The position numbers were made by a program, and so were the translations under genes. Below, piece by piece: positions 42,075-52,979 of a stretch of 64,000 nucleotides of DNA. A model generated the notes under the pieces. It did no database searches. It was not told where the DNA came from and saw only the letters and a list, made by a program, of their open reading frames with translations. Position 1 is the stretch's first letter, and each line of letters begins with the position of its first letter. This DNA comes from Actinernus sp. WN-2022 (Eukaryota; Cnidaria; Anthozoa; Actiniaria; Actinernidae): assembly GCA_030867875.1 (NCBI GenBank), contig JAOWCC010000577.1, positions 152,450,344 to 152,514,343 of the forward strand, read 5' to 3'.

Positions 42075-42303
42075 ATCTTAGGGTGCGTTCGATTGGCCGT
42101 ATTCCGGAATAAGAATACACAGAATGATAACTACAAATCGCTTATTTCAGGAATTTTTAGTCCATGGAATACAAGATGTATCCTGAATATCATATTTTAG
42201 CAAACTTTAGTAGCTTACAGTGCAAAATGTGCCTGAACCAGTGATTTCCAGAGATTATTCCATCTATTCTTATTCCGGAATACGGTCAACGAACGCGCCC
42301 TTA
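42075..42303. mobile_element. Foldback element (GTGCGTTCGATTGG ends)
   Basis: GTGCGTTCGATTGGCCGTAT then TCCGGAATAAG, mirrored by TTATTCCGGAATACGGTCAA then CGAACGCGCCC. Confidence 0.75.
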
Positions 42304-42399
42304 GTTTACATCCAAAACGTGCGATCACGATCTTTCAGGAAATATCTGTCATAAATTCATGTTATGATTTACATTCACTGCTTTCTATTCCATTTTTAG

Positions 42400-42498
42400 A
42401 GTGCACGCCGGCGTGTCGTGATGGTTACGAATGTGACTTCATATCGTTAATATGCAAATGCCCAAACCTGAATCATGTTGATGGCACTTGTGTTCCTG
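42400..42498 (+). CDS. EGF-like module
   Basis: Acceptor catttttag, donor CCTG|gtaggt, phase 1 to phase 1, 33 codons. It encodes ECTPACRDGYECDFISLICK then CPNLNHVDGTCVPG: six Cys spaced as in a short EGF-like repeat. No Ca-binding consensus. Confidence 0.75.
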
Positions 42499-42561
42499 GT
42501 AGGTTATTTTGATGTTTGTCTCGAAGAACCAAGCGATTTCCTGTTGATGAACTGCGGCCTG

Positions 42562-43034
42562 TTAAAGTGCCTAAAAACCCAATTTGTTTTAACATTAACA
42601 TCGATTCTACATCAAGTAAATAGGTGAATAGTAAAACATTTCTTTATTTGAGTGCTGTGTCTATGAGTTATAGAGGTTTCTATTTCCAATATGCTAATGA
42701 TGTGATGTCACAGGAGGCCTTGTTTATTATACAAAAACGTGCTGGCAGAGATGAATCTATTTTTCGACACATATTATATATGTTATATTTGGGCCTTCTA
42801 TAAGTGGTTTTATCAATTATTTTGCGGTGTATAAATCAGAAATAGTTTCATTCACAAGGATAAATAAATTACTCTTTGTTGGCCTTCTGGAGTGACATCA
42901 CACCTTAGCATATTGGAAATAAAAACCTCTATAACTCATAGGCACAATAATCAATTCTTTTTTTTTTACTATTCACCCATTCACTTGATGTAGAATCGAT
43001 ATTGATAAGTAACGTGGGCCTGTAGGCACTTTAA
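42562..43034. mobile_element. Foldback MITE, relative of family B
   Basis: TTAAAGTGCCTAAAAACCC on the left, GTAGGCACTTTAA on the right, mirrored inner blocks (ATCGATTCTACATCAAGTAA versus CACTTGATGTAGAATCGAT). The ends are shared with family B; the interior has diverged. Confidence 0.7.
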
Positions 43035-43107
43035 CCGATGAACTCGTCACATGCATGCCCCTCATAGCGCTGTCCGCAACATCAGCATCACACGGCGACT
43101 TTCCTTT

Positions 43108-43257
43108 TATCCCAGGACCCGATTGTTCAAGGATAAGCGCTACCGCAGGGTTAGATCGCTAACCCGAGGTTATTAAACTGAACAGATTACAATTACAGAT
43201 TTAGCGCTATCCTAGGGATAAAGTTACCCTGCCTTCAACTGAAGAACCGGGTCCTGA
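43108..43257 (-). repeat. GATAGCGCTA repeat, single inverted copy
   Basis: Contains TTTAGCGCTATCCTAGGGAT and GGGTTAGATCGCTAACCC; the inverse of units at 36120 and 47739. Confidence 0.6.
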
Positions 43258-43864
43258 GCTGTAACTGCATGGAATGATCTCTGTGTATGCTTTTCCTAAT
43301 GATTGCAATCCCGACCTCTGTAGAGAGCAAATTTCTGCTCTATCTCATCGTATTATTTTCTAGTTTATGATTGTAATATAGTAGTGTAATGTTATGTACT
43401 AGTGTAAATTAATGTAAGATAAAGTACTTTGTACTGACCGTTTAGGGAGATAGACAGATATATTTCATTTTTATTGATCAATATCGGATTTTTTCCAAAA
43501 GCTGTCAAATTGACTTGTCGTCATCTTGATTTCTCAATATGTATACACCTATAAAAAAAAAAAGGTTTTTACCGAGGACGTACACACAAATATGTGACAT
43601 CCCAAGACTGAAATGGATTGACTGCCACTAAAGTATATAGAACGGGTAAAGTACGGTGTTGGAAGGTCTCAGTCATATATCCTAAAATGATCATGTCCTA
43701 TTGACTATATCCTATGTACTATTCCCGGGACAGGCCATTTGATTTAGGTGTACGTACATGTGTATGCCGACCGTACGAACGTTGGAGTTAGAAATTTCAG
43801 CATTAGTAGTACATGCAGTTTCGTCAAAATTTGTTAATAGCACAGCTTTAAATTTTCCTTTCAG
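43258..43864 (+). other. Intron segment, nothing recognised
   Basis: No gene or clear repeat seen. It ends in the acceptor tttcctttcag of the LamG exon. Confidence 0.45.
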
Positions 43865-44218
43865 AATTTCAAAACACAATCTTCATAGATGCGAATCATT
43901 ACTGGCAGCTAGAAAACTCCTCAACTATCCTTGATATCAAAGGTGGCAAACATGGCACTGTTTCTGGTAATGCACAAACAGTTCCTGGTGTTATAAGCAA
44001 TGCCCAACAATTAGATGGTTTGGGCAGCTTTATAAACTTTGGAGACTTCGCAGGAACCTGTTTAGCTGATTTTGCTGCCTGCTTGAACGGGCTCAGCGTT
44101 TGGGTGTGGATAAAGTATTCTTTCAGTCATACTTCAACCAAGCAGTCCTTCCTTTCTCTTGGCGGCAGCACAGACAACGAAGAAGGTTTTGAAGTTTTTC
44201 GAGAATCAAATGTTCCAG
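43865..44218 (+). CDS. LamG/concanavalin-like domain 2, first half
   Basis: Acceptor tcctttcag, donor CCAG|gtacta, phase 1 to phase 1, 118 codons. It reads ANHYWQLENSSTILDIKGGK then HGTVSGNAQTVPGV, NAQQLDGLGSFINFGDF and GLSVWVWIKYS. This is the HYW-x-L (x9) D-x-x-G-x-x-H-G start and the S-x-W-x-W-I strand of LamG_3-like domains. The second half is at 47990. Confidence 0.87.
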
Positions 44219-44405
44219 GTACTATTAATGCAGCTGGCTGCAATGTAATATTCTATAACATAAAATTGCTTCAGCGTAAATAATTTATATCAGAAAAGCA
44301 AACTGATTACCCAAAAAAAAAGAGACCAAAGCAAGTCTTAAAGTTCTTCGCTTTCTGCATAAAGAAAATTCATTTTCAACTGCGCATAACTTTTTTTTTT
44401 TTATG

Positions 44406-45150
44406 TTATACACATACGTATATATGCGTTTCTTTTATATAAACATGTATGTTCAATGAATAATTACTTGATCTTAATTCAGTACTCAGGGAGTAATTGC
44501 AGAATACCCTGCCACTTAGTTCATTAAGGGACCGTTTGCTTTTTCTAGCTTTATACAATATCAATTTATAACTCAGAATAATGTAATTTATTGGTGTTTC
44601 TGCCTCTACTCCCAAAATAATGTTCACTATATATTCGATTCAGGTAAAAATATATCAAACTCTTCCAGCCAGTCCCTTATTTCAAAATATAGATTTTTAG
44701 ATTCTATACATTCAACAAATAGATGATCTATCGTTTCTGAATACAAATGACAAAATGAGCAACTAGGGGACTCCAGCAATTTAAACCGATAAAGATCACG
44801 ATTGAGATAGAGGCAGTTGTTTAATATTTTATACTGAAAACATCTCGTATACGTATCGTTTGTAGTTTTGTATATTCTACTATAAACTGCACCCCAGTCC
44901 GGTGGGGACATCAGATTGATCCGTCTACATATATGTCTCTGAGAAGATGGTAATCGAAATTTCACGTTAATTAACCACTGATAAATCTGTTTAGTTTTAA
45001 CCTTGTCAATTTCAATTCCATCCTTACTCAGATATAAATATCTCGACGATGATCTTTCCTTATCAACCTTATCTTTATTTTGTTTTAGTAAAGTTTTCCA
45101 TTTCAAAGGTATTGAATCTATAATACTGCCACTTAGTTCATTAAGGGACC
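44406..45150 (-). pseudogene. LINE 3' end with zinc-binding tail (zf-RVT type)
   Basis: The minus-strand frame 44627-45106 reads IYQWLINVKFRLPSSQRHIC, CFQYKILNNCLYLNRDLYRF and SPSCSFCHLYSETIDHLFVE followed by C: the C-x2-C-x(n)-H-x3-C knuckle found at the C-terminus of L1/RTE-like reverse transcriptases. A stop separates it from a second frame at 44406-44627. Only this tail is present. Confidence 0.75.
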
Positions 45151-45172
45151 GGTCATTATTTAAGGGGAGTAC

Positions 45173-45366
45173 AGGGTTGGATAAAAAGGTTTTTTGTCAG
45201 ATTTTTTTTTCGAACCACGTCTGATATTTTTCCAAACAAAATCAAACCCCGTATGAGTTTTGACCTGAATTTCTCATATTTCATTACATAGTTGATTAAA
45301 AAATCCCATACCCCGTAGGTTTTCCTGAAAAATAATTCATACCCCGTACGATTTTTATCCAACCCG
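45173..45366. mobile_element. MITE nested in the left end of the 2.4-kb element
   Basis: Ends AGGGTTGGATAAAAA and TTTTTATCCAACCCG, inserted at a GTAC that is duplicated on both sides (45169-45172 and 45367-45370). The intact right end of the host element shows the pre-insertion sequence. Confidence 0.75.
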
Positions 45367-46051
45367 GTACTGTACGGCCCCGCAAATGATCCCAGGCCCG
45401 CAAATGATCCCAGCCCGCAAATGATCCCAAAATCGTCCCGCAAATGATCCCGACCCGCAAATGATCCCAAAATCGTCCCAGAAATGATCCCAGCTGAAAA
45501 TATAGAATGGCAACGGATTTTGGATTGCGAGAGTTTTTAATTTGGATTTCGATATTCTATATGTTTTTATCTTATGCTTATAACTGTGCATATATACAAT
45601 TCTTTTTTTATATTTTTCAATCAAAAAAACTTGGCTGGATACACTGCATGATAAATATAGTTATCCGAAAATAAATGTTCTGAGTACGTGTTAGAAAGTA
45701 ATAGACGCCGCTTTCTTTGTAAAATCATCAATCTACTGTATTTTTAAAGCAGCTCAAATTAAAACCAGCCCGCTCAAAACACATAGGAAAACCTGGGCTC
45801 CTTGAATATTATTCCGGAATACGTTTGACGCGATACTTTTAATTAAAATTGCATTTATAGCTCCTTTGTTTGAGAGCCATGTTTTAGTAATGAAAAGAGG
45901 AGCATTGTAGTCGACTACCGCTAATTGATTTGCCTAACATTTCACTATCAAGAAAGCAAGAGAAAGCTAATCTGGGTTGACGGGATTATCCTATTTTGTT
46001 GATTAAAAAAAAGAAAGTCAAAAAACAATTTTGTGAAATCTTATCTACTGT

Positions 46052-46137
46052 TTAATGACATCTTGGAATGACAACTGTTTAATGACGTCTTGGACTGACG
46101 ACTGTTTAATGACGTCTTGGACTGACGACTGTTTAAT
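46052..46137 (+). repeat. About 30-bp tandem repeat (3 copies)
   Basis: Units of the form GACGTCTTGGACTGACGACT followed by GTTTAAT. The first copy is slightly diverged. Confidence 0.7.
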
Positions 46138-46148
46138 AATATTCATAC

Positions 46149-46239
46149 TAGCCTGCTTGCCGGCTCTTCTGTAATGTGGCGACCCAATCCGAAAAAAAAA
46201 ACGACCGAAAACGTTACAGAAGAGCCGGCAAGCAGGCTA
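46149..46239. repeat. Short perfect palindrome (TAGCCTGCTTGCCGGCTC ends)
   Basis: TAGCCTGCTTGCCGGCTCTT is mirrored by AAGAGCCGGCAAGCAGGCTA around an A-rich loop. A nested foldback MITE. Confidence 0.75.
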
Positions 46240-46423
46240 CATTCATACAATCCGTCCTGGGTAAACGCCGCATCGGCAATATAAAACTGGTAAACATTTG
46301 CGTAAATCTGATGCGTAATCATGACAAAATTGTACACCTATCGTTTTGAATTATACAGAAACGGCAACGCAGACGTCAATGACAACCATTGATAAAATAC
46401 ATACTTGCGGGTATTATATCGGC

Positions 46424-46582
46424 AGTGGAACCCCGCCTTACGAATACCCCAAAGTTACTTGCAGTTTTCGGCTAGGTCCATTTTCTGTAAAAAATATCCC
46501 GTTATTACGGACACCCGCGACACCCGTTAGTACGGACACTTTCTCTGCTTCCTTCGGTGTCCGTTATAACGGGGTTCCACTG
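46424..46582. repeat. Foldback element (CAGTGGAACCCCG ends)
   Basis: GCAGTGGAACCCCGCCTTAC on the left, mirrored by TAACGGGGTTCCACTG on the right. It truncates the 3' part of the ORF at 46564-46869. Confidence 0.7.
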
Positions 46583-46869
46583 AATAAAGGAAAACGGAAC
46601 GGTAACGTAAATCTACCTGATCCTAAATTGCCAACAACAATTCTGTTAAAATCGCTTGATTGTTTTGGACTGGCAATAAGCCATGTCACTGGGTCATGTC
46701 TCACATGCCATGCAGGATAATAAATGCAGTCTTCGCAGTATTCCATGGTATCAGAATATACCCGTACCTCTTTCTTGTTCTTTTTGTCATCCTCATCTCC
46801 TACCGAGGAAACGCTCAGACAATAAAGTATAAGCAATAGCTTATAAACATTGAAGGAACTGTCACACAA
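46564..46869 (-). CDS. Small putative secreted protein in the 2.4-kb element (partial)
   Basis: Minus-strand ORF starting MCDSSFNVYKLLLILYCLSV, a plausible signal peptide with a cleavage site near SVSSVGD. A short mature region follows with a DEDDKKNKK patch, a C-x-x-C (YCEDC) and WHVRHDPVTWLIASPKQSSD. The last codons (FSGTPL) come from the foldback element inserted at 46424-46582, so the natural 3' end or splice site is lost. Family unknown. It could be the first exon of a captured host gene. Confidence 0.4.
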   Translation of the reverse strand: MCDSSFNVYKLLLILYCLSVSSVGDEDDKKNKKEVRVYSDTMEYCEDCIYYPAWHVRHDPVTWLIASPKQSSDFNRIVVGNLGSGRFTLPFRFPLFSGTPL

Positions 46870-47738
46870 CTAGGCCACCTACAACCTTCGCCATTTAAGT
46901 ACGGACCGCTCGACAAAATAAGGCTATTTAGAACACTGAACGAACTCCTCTGACAGATCGCCGGTATATTTTATGACTTCGCTTGTCCCCCTCCCCCTTC
47001 ACAATGTTGGGATAGAAAGGCAACATTTCGGTCTTCTCGAAAACCAACATTGAAATGGGGGAGGGGGATTGTGTTAAAAATAGCCGGAAATTGCTGAAGA
47101 GGTCCGATTTAAATGGCAGGGGTTGTACGAGGCGTTGATTCCCGCCGAAACCACAGGCGCTCCACTAATTTGTTGTCGGCAAGTTATCATCAGTTATATA
47201 TTACGCAAGCGTTTCGTAGTGCAGAGACGGTCGTTTAAACAGTAAATTGGATTTCTAAAAATTGCACATGTTTTTTGTTATCTAAGTACCGCGTGAAACG
47301 TAGAGTTTGTGATAGATTTTTCAAGGAATCCAGCTAAACTTTTATTGGCTATTACTTTACATGTTGTTATAGTTAAAGAAAAATATACGCAAAATGATAA
47401 TAAGCATATATAAGAAAACCATATGAAGAATTGCAAATCAGAAAAGTCTCGCAATCCAAAATCCGTTGCCATTCCTTATTTTCAACCGGGATCATTTCCG
47501 GAACGATTTTGGGATCATTTGCGGGCCGGGATCATTTGCGGGACGATTTTGGGATCATTTGCGGGCCGGGATCATTTGCGGGTCTGGGATCATTTGCGGG
47601 GCCGTACAGTACTCCCCTTCAATATTGACCTAATGATGCATTTTCTCAAACCTGCTACCACAGAAATGTCAAAAACGCTAACTATTTCCAACCCAAATCA
47701 TTAATAGAACGAGTCTAAATACATCTGGACATGCACGG

Positions 47739-47875
47739 TTATTAGAAGAAAGAGTAACTTTATCCCTAGGATAGCGCTAAATATGTAATTGTAATCTGTA
47801 CAGTTTACCCTCGGGTTAGTGATTTAACCCCCGGGGTAGTGCTTATACCTTTGCTTCGAACAACCGGGCCCAGAG
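47739..47875 (+). repeat. GATAGCGCTA repeat, single copy
   Basis: GGTTATTAGAAGAAAGAGTA, then TTTATCCCTAGGATAGCGCT, ending GAACAACCGGGCCCAG; same family as 36120-36255. Confidence 0.65.
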
Positions 47876-47989
47876 CTGTATAAATGGAGATTTTTTACAA
47901 GGGCCGATTCAAGTGATCTTTTGAAGTGGTAGGGTACGCCTATTCTGCAGTTAAGTTTTTTATTGTGCTGTTTTCTTTGTTCTCTTCAG

Positions 47990-48310
47990 GCAAGGAACCG
48001 CATCTTTCGTTACGTATCGTGTTCAAAAATAAATATTGTTCGTGCTCTCTATACTCTCCTCCGAGTATCTGGACACACGTGGGCTTTTCATTCAAAGATC
48101 CTAACTCTCTACACATTTATCACAATGGCCACAATACCAACACGTCGGTTTCGCAGATATGCCGTTCCATGTTCACTACAGCACCAAGTAGTTCAGTGCT
48201 TAAGGCGGGAATACCCACGCACAGCGACCCCTTTGTCATAGACGAAATCGTTGTTTGGTACAAATGGTTGGCCGAAGAGGACATCACAAAGAGATATCAA
48301 CCAATTGTTG
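47990..48310 (+). CDS. LamG/concanavalin-like domain 2, second half
   Basis: Acceptor ttctcttcag, donor GTTG|gtaggt, phase 1 to phase 1, 107 codons. It reads HLSLRIVFKNKYCSCSLYSP, then SIWTHVGFSFKDPNSLHIYH, NGHNT, and ends DEIVVWYKWLAEEDITKRY. W-T-H-x-x-x-x-x, YHNG and W-x-x-x-L-x-x-x-x-I close the LamG_3-like fold. Two Cys pairs (CSC and IC) may form local disulphides. Confidence 0.87.
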
Positions 48311-48459
48311 GTAGGTTGGATATAGAAAGCCGCATGCTCTATCGCTGTTTTTTTTTTTACGTCCTCGTACTGTATTTCCTTGATATCGCCTTAAAATGTA
48401 AATATATATATGCAAATTAAGTAAGGGTTAATCAATGCCCTCGAGTGTGATTTATAAAG

Positions 48460-48615
48460 GATTTATATCATGGCGAGAGTTAAAATTTACTTTACTTTAC
48501 CTTTACCTTTACCTTTACCTTTACTTAAAAATTATACTGACGGCGAAGCTAGAGTGCCGTTAAGCTTTACGAGCGATGATAAATTAAATCCTTTATCACA
48601 CGAGTGGCCTTTGAT
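48460..48615. repeat. Foldback with (TTTACC)n microsatellite
   Basis: ATAAAGGATTTATATCA and TAAATTAAATCCTTTATCAC are partly mirrored. Between them lies TTTACTTTACTTTACC, then four TTTACC units (48490-48528). Confidence 0.65.
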
Positions 48616-48649
48616 TAACCCTTACACCTAATGCCGTTTTTTTTCCCAG

Positions 48650-48870
48650 AAAGAAATGAAATGGCAACTATAGAACAATGGTCATCATTTTTGGGAGCTT
48701 TTGATTGATATTGACGTCACATACTACAACTACCAGAATTATTTGCGCGAATCCTTTTGTTCCTCTAATTTGGACCATTGTCTTGGAATTCTCATTTGAA
48801 TGAGAAAAAGAATTTGAAAAGGATTCCGGTAGTTGTAGTGAAACGACGTCATAATGCAAATGTCCTATTC
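48650..48870. mobile_element. Foldback element family D, copy 2 (inverted)
   Basis: GACGTCACATACTACAACTA to GGTAGTTGTAGTGAAACGAC, with CATTGTCTTGGAATTCTCAT in the middle; inverted relative to 41815-42012. Confidence 0.7.
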
Positions 48871-49123
48871 AGATCATGTAACAGTTCTCCAGAGGATTCA
48901 GTGCTTTGTTTTCCAATTAGAGGAATGTGTACTTTCCTTCTTGGGATAAAGAAAAACAAGAAAACATTATTCAAAGGAATAATCAGGTGACCTGAATTGG
49001 GACAACAATATGTACAAGCTAAATCGGTCAACAGTGCTTAGAATTTAGCGTATAAGTAAGATTCCTAGATGTAGGCCTGGACAACTTTATTCAGTGATAG
49101 CATCGTACGTTGCTGCTCTGTAG

Positions 49124-49239
49124 GGGGGAAGCAAAACATACAGCTGGCTTTTAAGTTGTCCAGCATATTGTGGATCGACGATTATGACAATCTGGAGAGT
49201 AACGCGTCCATTGCACTGATGACGATGATTAAAGACCAG
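49124..49239 (+). CDS. SEA domain, exon a
   Basis: Acceptor gctctgtag, donor CCAG|gtaagt (perfect consensus), phase 1 in and phase 0 out. It encodes GKQNIQLAFKLSSILWIDDY, then DNLESNASIALMTMIKDQ. The pattern (F-x-L ... W-x-x-x-Y-x-N-L-x-S) fits the start of SEA domains, which here lie just before the FN3 modules. It is too short and start-less for simple ORF scans; found by joining phases. Confidence 0.72.
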
Positions 49240-50503
49240 GTAAGTGCTAACTGATGTACTTCGATTGAAATAGCGCATTATTTTGTTTAAATTGCTTTGC
49301 ATTGCAGGAATTGATGTTTCACAGTTTTCAATACAGAGTCCCTGTTAGGCCGAAATTCCTTCTTTTCTCAATCAACAAAAAATAGATGCAAGAATATCGA
49401 CAAAATACTTATTCACATGCTTAATACCAGGAGAATAAAAAATTAGTAGGTTCTTGTGTACACAAACCCGTCCTAAAACCTTCAATAAAGATGTTTATCC
49501 GAGTTAGGATGGTCGCCGCGTAATAAGGTCTATTGTGTAATTTACTAAATTATGTAATTACTTTCAAACTAATTATTTCAAACTAAAAGCGAAGATAAAT
49601 ACTGACGATTCAAGCTTAGCTCTTTGAAGAATATCATCCAGGAGCTCCTGTATACCTTCATGATCAGGATACATTTTTGGAAGAAAATCATTGCGCGTCG
49701 ATTATTAATCGCACATACCAAAACCAACTGATATATCGTTATAAAGCTTATATAACTGGCTACAAGACTGCAGTAAAAAAAATTAGGTTCCGATAAAAAT
49801 ACATTTTACTAGCTCTCTTGATTCCACATCTTACAAATTCAATAAACTAAAGCGCGACAGAAATTCGAGGATTTGGTTTCATTTTCACAATAGTACAACC
49901 GGAAGGGTCTGTTCTCCAAAAGCGTATCTGGGTTTGTCGATATTCCAAATACTTTTAATTTAAAATTATCGAATGTTTACTGCTTTCTGCCAAACTTAAC
50001 TTCTAAAACCCAAATAGCTAGGCTCACGGAAAAGTCTGTAAAACGAAAAACAACAAACATTTTACAATTCCCAGACACGCTTTTCTTGATGGATCTATTA
50101 GAACATCAAATTTTCAGACGAGTTGGATACATTCGTGTCGTGCTGTAGCATTTTGAAATTCTTTCTGTAGCTAAATAAGGTTTGCCGAGAAAAAGCCAAT
50201 TGAAACAAAACTACGTTTGACGACCCCATATGTCTAGTTCCGCCTCCTCGACGCTTTATCCAGTAGCTGGCCAATCAAATCGGATCATATTTTAGTTGAT
50301 GTCATTTTTCCTGCCTGAAATCAAAGTTTTTAACACATCTCTGCTTCTGAAGGTCTACGGTAACCTTAATTGTTAGCATTATTATATAGCGTAATTGTTT
50401 CCATTATTTAAATTCATTTTAACTAATTTTTCTATTTCTTTATAATTGTTACTTTTTCAACTGATATATTAGCCAACGGAATGTATTTTTCCTTCTGTTT
50501 AAG
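49240..50503 (+). other. Intron within the SEA domain, nothing recognised
   Basis: 1.26 kb AT-rich intron with GT-AG ends. No ORF, RNA gene or obvious repeat seen. Confidence 0.5.
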
Positions 50504-50571
50504 ATTCAAGCTCTTTTCAAAAAGCACACAAACAACTCTAATTTCATTGATGTCGAGTTCCGTGACTTCAG
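50504..50571 (+). CDS. SEA domain, exon b (micro-exon)
   Basis: Acceptor ctgtttaag, donor TCAG|gtaagt, phase 0 in and phase 2 out, 68 bp. It encodes IQALFKKHTNNSNFIDVEFR followed by DF, matching the helix and V-x-x-F-R-x strand that precede the SEA cleavage site. Only this frame is compatible with both neighbours. Confidence 0.7.
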
Positions 50572-50939
50572 GTAAGTTTTCTAAATTAATAAAAAATCAA
50601 GCAACAAGCAATAATTAGCCACTGCAACCGAGATTTCAATGACTTAAAGGACTTACTGTATCTGGGACTCCGCCAAGGTTATTTGGAAACTAGAAAGCTG
50701 GGTACCGAGAAACCATTATATTTTCAGATCAAGTAGATGAAACATGAAGAGGGTATATTTTCTGAAGAACTTACCGTTCAATTCAGAAGGCTTGCGACGG
50801 CTTACACTCTTGATCTCTTGTTGATCTTGCCTTCTTGGACAACTTGCAGCAGGGTCAGCCTCGGAGACCCAGGCGCGAAAACGAGGCACCGGCAGACAGA
50901 CACCACCGGGAAAGACGTCAATCGAAGACGCTTCAAGAC

Positions 50940-51680
50940 GCTTGAAGACCGTCAATCAAGGTCAATGAGACGTCACAATTGACGTCAATGAGACGTGGCC
51001 ACTTCACAATTGACTTCAATCATTGTTCACAGTAAAATTCATCAATGATTCATTTCAAAAAGCCAAATTTAGCAAGTCCCTTCTTACCGCTATTTTCGCA
51101 TTACAATTTTGCTGTCACGCTGGGTTTTTGTCAATGTTTTGTGTGGAAAGAAGGGACTGCTCAATGACTGCTTCATTGATGCTTGTGCAAACTCTTTTCA
51201 ATGTCTTGATGTCTTTTGTGAGTTTTGTCAAAAGTCTTGAAAAGTCATTGAAAAGTGAATGTGGAGGTTTGACTTGACAAGACTTGATGGCGGCCGGGAA
51301 AATATCAATTGAAATATTACGCTGGAAAGTTGACTCTCCTTATATCAATGTTATATCAATGTTATATTAACATTGACATAACATTGACATAACAACATTG
51401 ATAACAATGACATAACACATTGATAACAAATAAAGTCAATTGTAAAGTGCAAGATACTGAAGATACAATTGAAGATAAAGCAATAAACCAATGAAGAACT
51501 TCTTGAACTTTTGTGCAGTGCAATGCCAGAACTGACAACATCAATTGTGACAATTGAACTGAGATCATCCAATTGATCATCTCATTGATCATCTTGATCA
51601 TGACAATCCAATGACAATCCTGAATCCTTGACAATCAATGTGACAATGTCATGACTGAGACAATTGCTGAGAGGTACCAA
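50940..51680. repeat. ATTG/CAAT-rich low-complexity tract
   Basis: Very frequent ATTGA, TCAAT and TGACA words (for example AACATTGACATAACATTGAC, TTGACAATCAATGTGACAAT) without a fixed period. Open frames on both strands here are composition artefacts. Intronic, within the SEA domain. Confidence 0.6.
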
Positions 51681-51769
51681 ACCAAAACGCGGCCAGGGTA
51701 CATTGAGGGTAAACAAAACATATCTTGATATATCAGAAAACTTATATATGTTTTGTGATAAAATCAGTT

Positions 51770-52140
51770 TTTTTCAATGTTTTTTTTCCGGAACGTTCTG
51801 ACTCTATTGATCAGACGAATATGTACGAATATTTTAGGGGAAATCTCTTACTCTACAATTGACTCTATTGATCAGACGAATACGTACCAAGACGCATGGA
51901 AGACGTACGAATATTCTAGGGGAAACCTTTTAGTCTCCCTTTTCTTCATAATTATCTAGGGATTGAAAACAAATTTTCTAGCCAGTATTTCTGAAAACAT
52001 TTTTTTCTAATTTTCTAGGGACGATTTTAAAAATCCGAAAGTTTTAGGCTAACTTACTCTCCCGAACATTTTTTCCTAATTTTCTAGGGGACTGTTTTTC
52101 AAATCCGAAAGTTTTAGGCAACCTTACTCTACCGAACAGC
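51770..52140. repeat. Two pairs of imperfect direct repeats
   Basis: CTCTATTGATCAGACGAATA occurs twice (about 51800 and 51863), each followed by GTACGAATATT and CTAGGGGAAA. ATCCGAAAGTTTTAGG also occurs twice (52034 and 52102). Possibly a decayed foldback element. Confidence 0.5.
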
Positions 52141-52979
52141 TTTTTAACCGAAAACGTCGTTGGGTGCCCTTGAGATTTATTACAGCAGATTTGTTTGTGA
52201 AATATAGGACAAGTGTAGCCATAACATAGTATTCTTGCCATTCCTGGGACACTTTAATTAGTGTGTTTTTTATAGTTGGATAAAGCGATAACACTTTCTC
52301 ACTAAGTTCCATACATCCATGTGCTTTAAGACCATCAGGAGCTCTTAATTTTGCTTGATTGGAAATGATGTTGTTATAAAAATACGATACTGACTAATTA
52401 TTTACAAAGTTAGTTTCAATCGATTCTATAATGTTTACAGAATGCTTGCACCATTGTACATGTAGTTGAAAAATGCCATCTGCATGCTGAATATTGGTGT
52501 TTGGAATCTGTTACATGATTGTCTCTGGTTGGAGAACAATATTCTTTCTCCTAACTGACGTCACAGCAACTTGAGTATGCATATGCAGTGCTTAATATGA
52601 ATCTTTTCGATAAACTTGATACTGACCCCCTCCAACCTTTGGAATCATTGGCTCTGAAAGAATTCCAATTATGAGAAGGCTTGGGAAGGCAATTTTGCTG
52701 AGAGTTCTTGTTTGGAAAAGAATTGGACAAATAATTCAACTTTATGCATGTGTATATTTAATATAGTGATTATAAATGAAAAGAAAAATAGTTTTGGATT
52801 GTTGTCCCTTTCTTTGAGCGTCATTTAAAAGAAGACCCTTTATTAGTGAAAGCAATGGCAGGGATATTAGCGGAGGGATTATTGATTGCATCCACCATGG
52901 AAAGTGTCGAGCTACCATCACGGGAAGCTATGAATTTCATAGCGTTCATCCAAAATGATTAATTTCAATTCTGTTGCAG

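Larger units (their letters stand above)
45163..47619. mobile_element. 2.4-kb inverted-repeat element (AAGGGGAGTAC ends)
   Basis: The outer ends read AAGGGGAGTAC...GTACTGTACGGCCCCGC on the left and GCGGGGCCGTACAGTACTCC, CCTT on the right. Then come about 250 bp of inverted repeat packed with GCAAATGATCCC words, ending near TGGCAACGGATTTTGGATTG. The interior holds a minus-strand ORF (46564-46869), a 30-bp tandem repeat and two palindromes. No transposase recognised, so it is non-autonomous. Confidence 0.75.

Noticed and set aside
50737..51277. Plus-strand frames of 81 and 84 codons
   Set aside because: Lie in the SEA intron and the ATTG-rich tract; no domain, start context or splice support.
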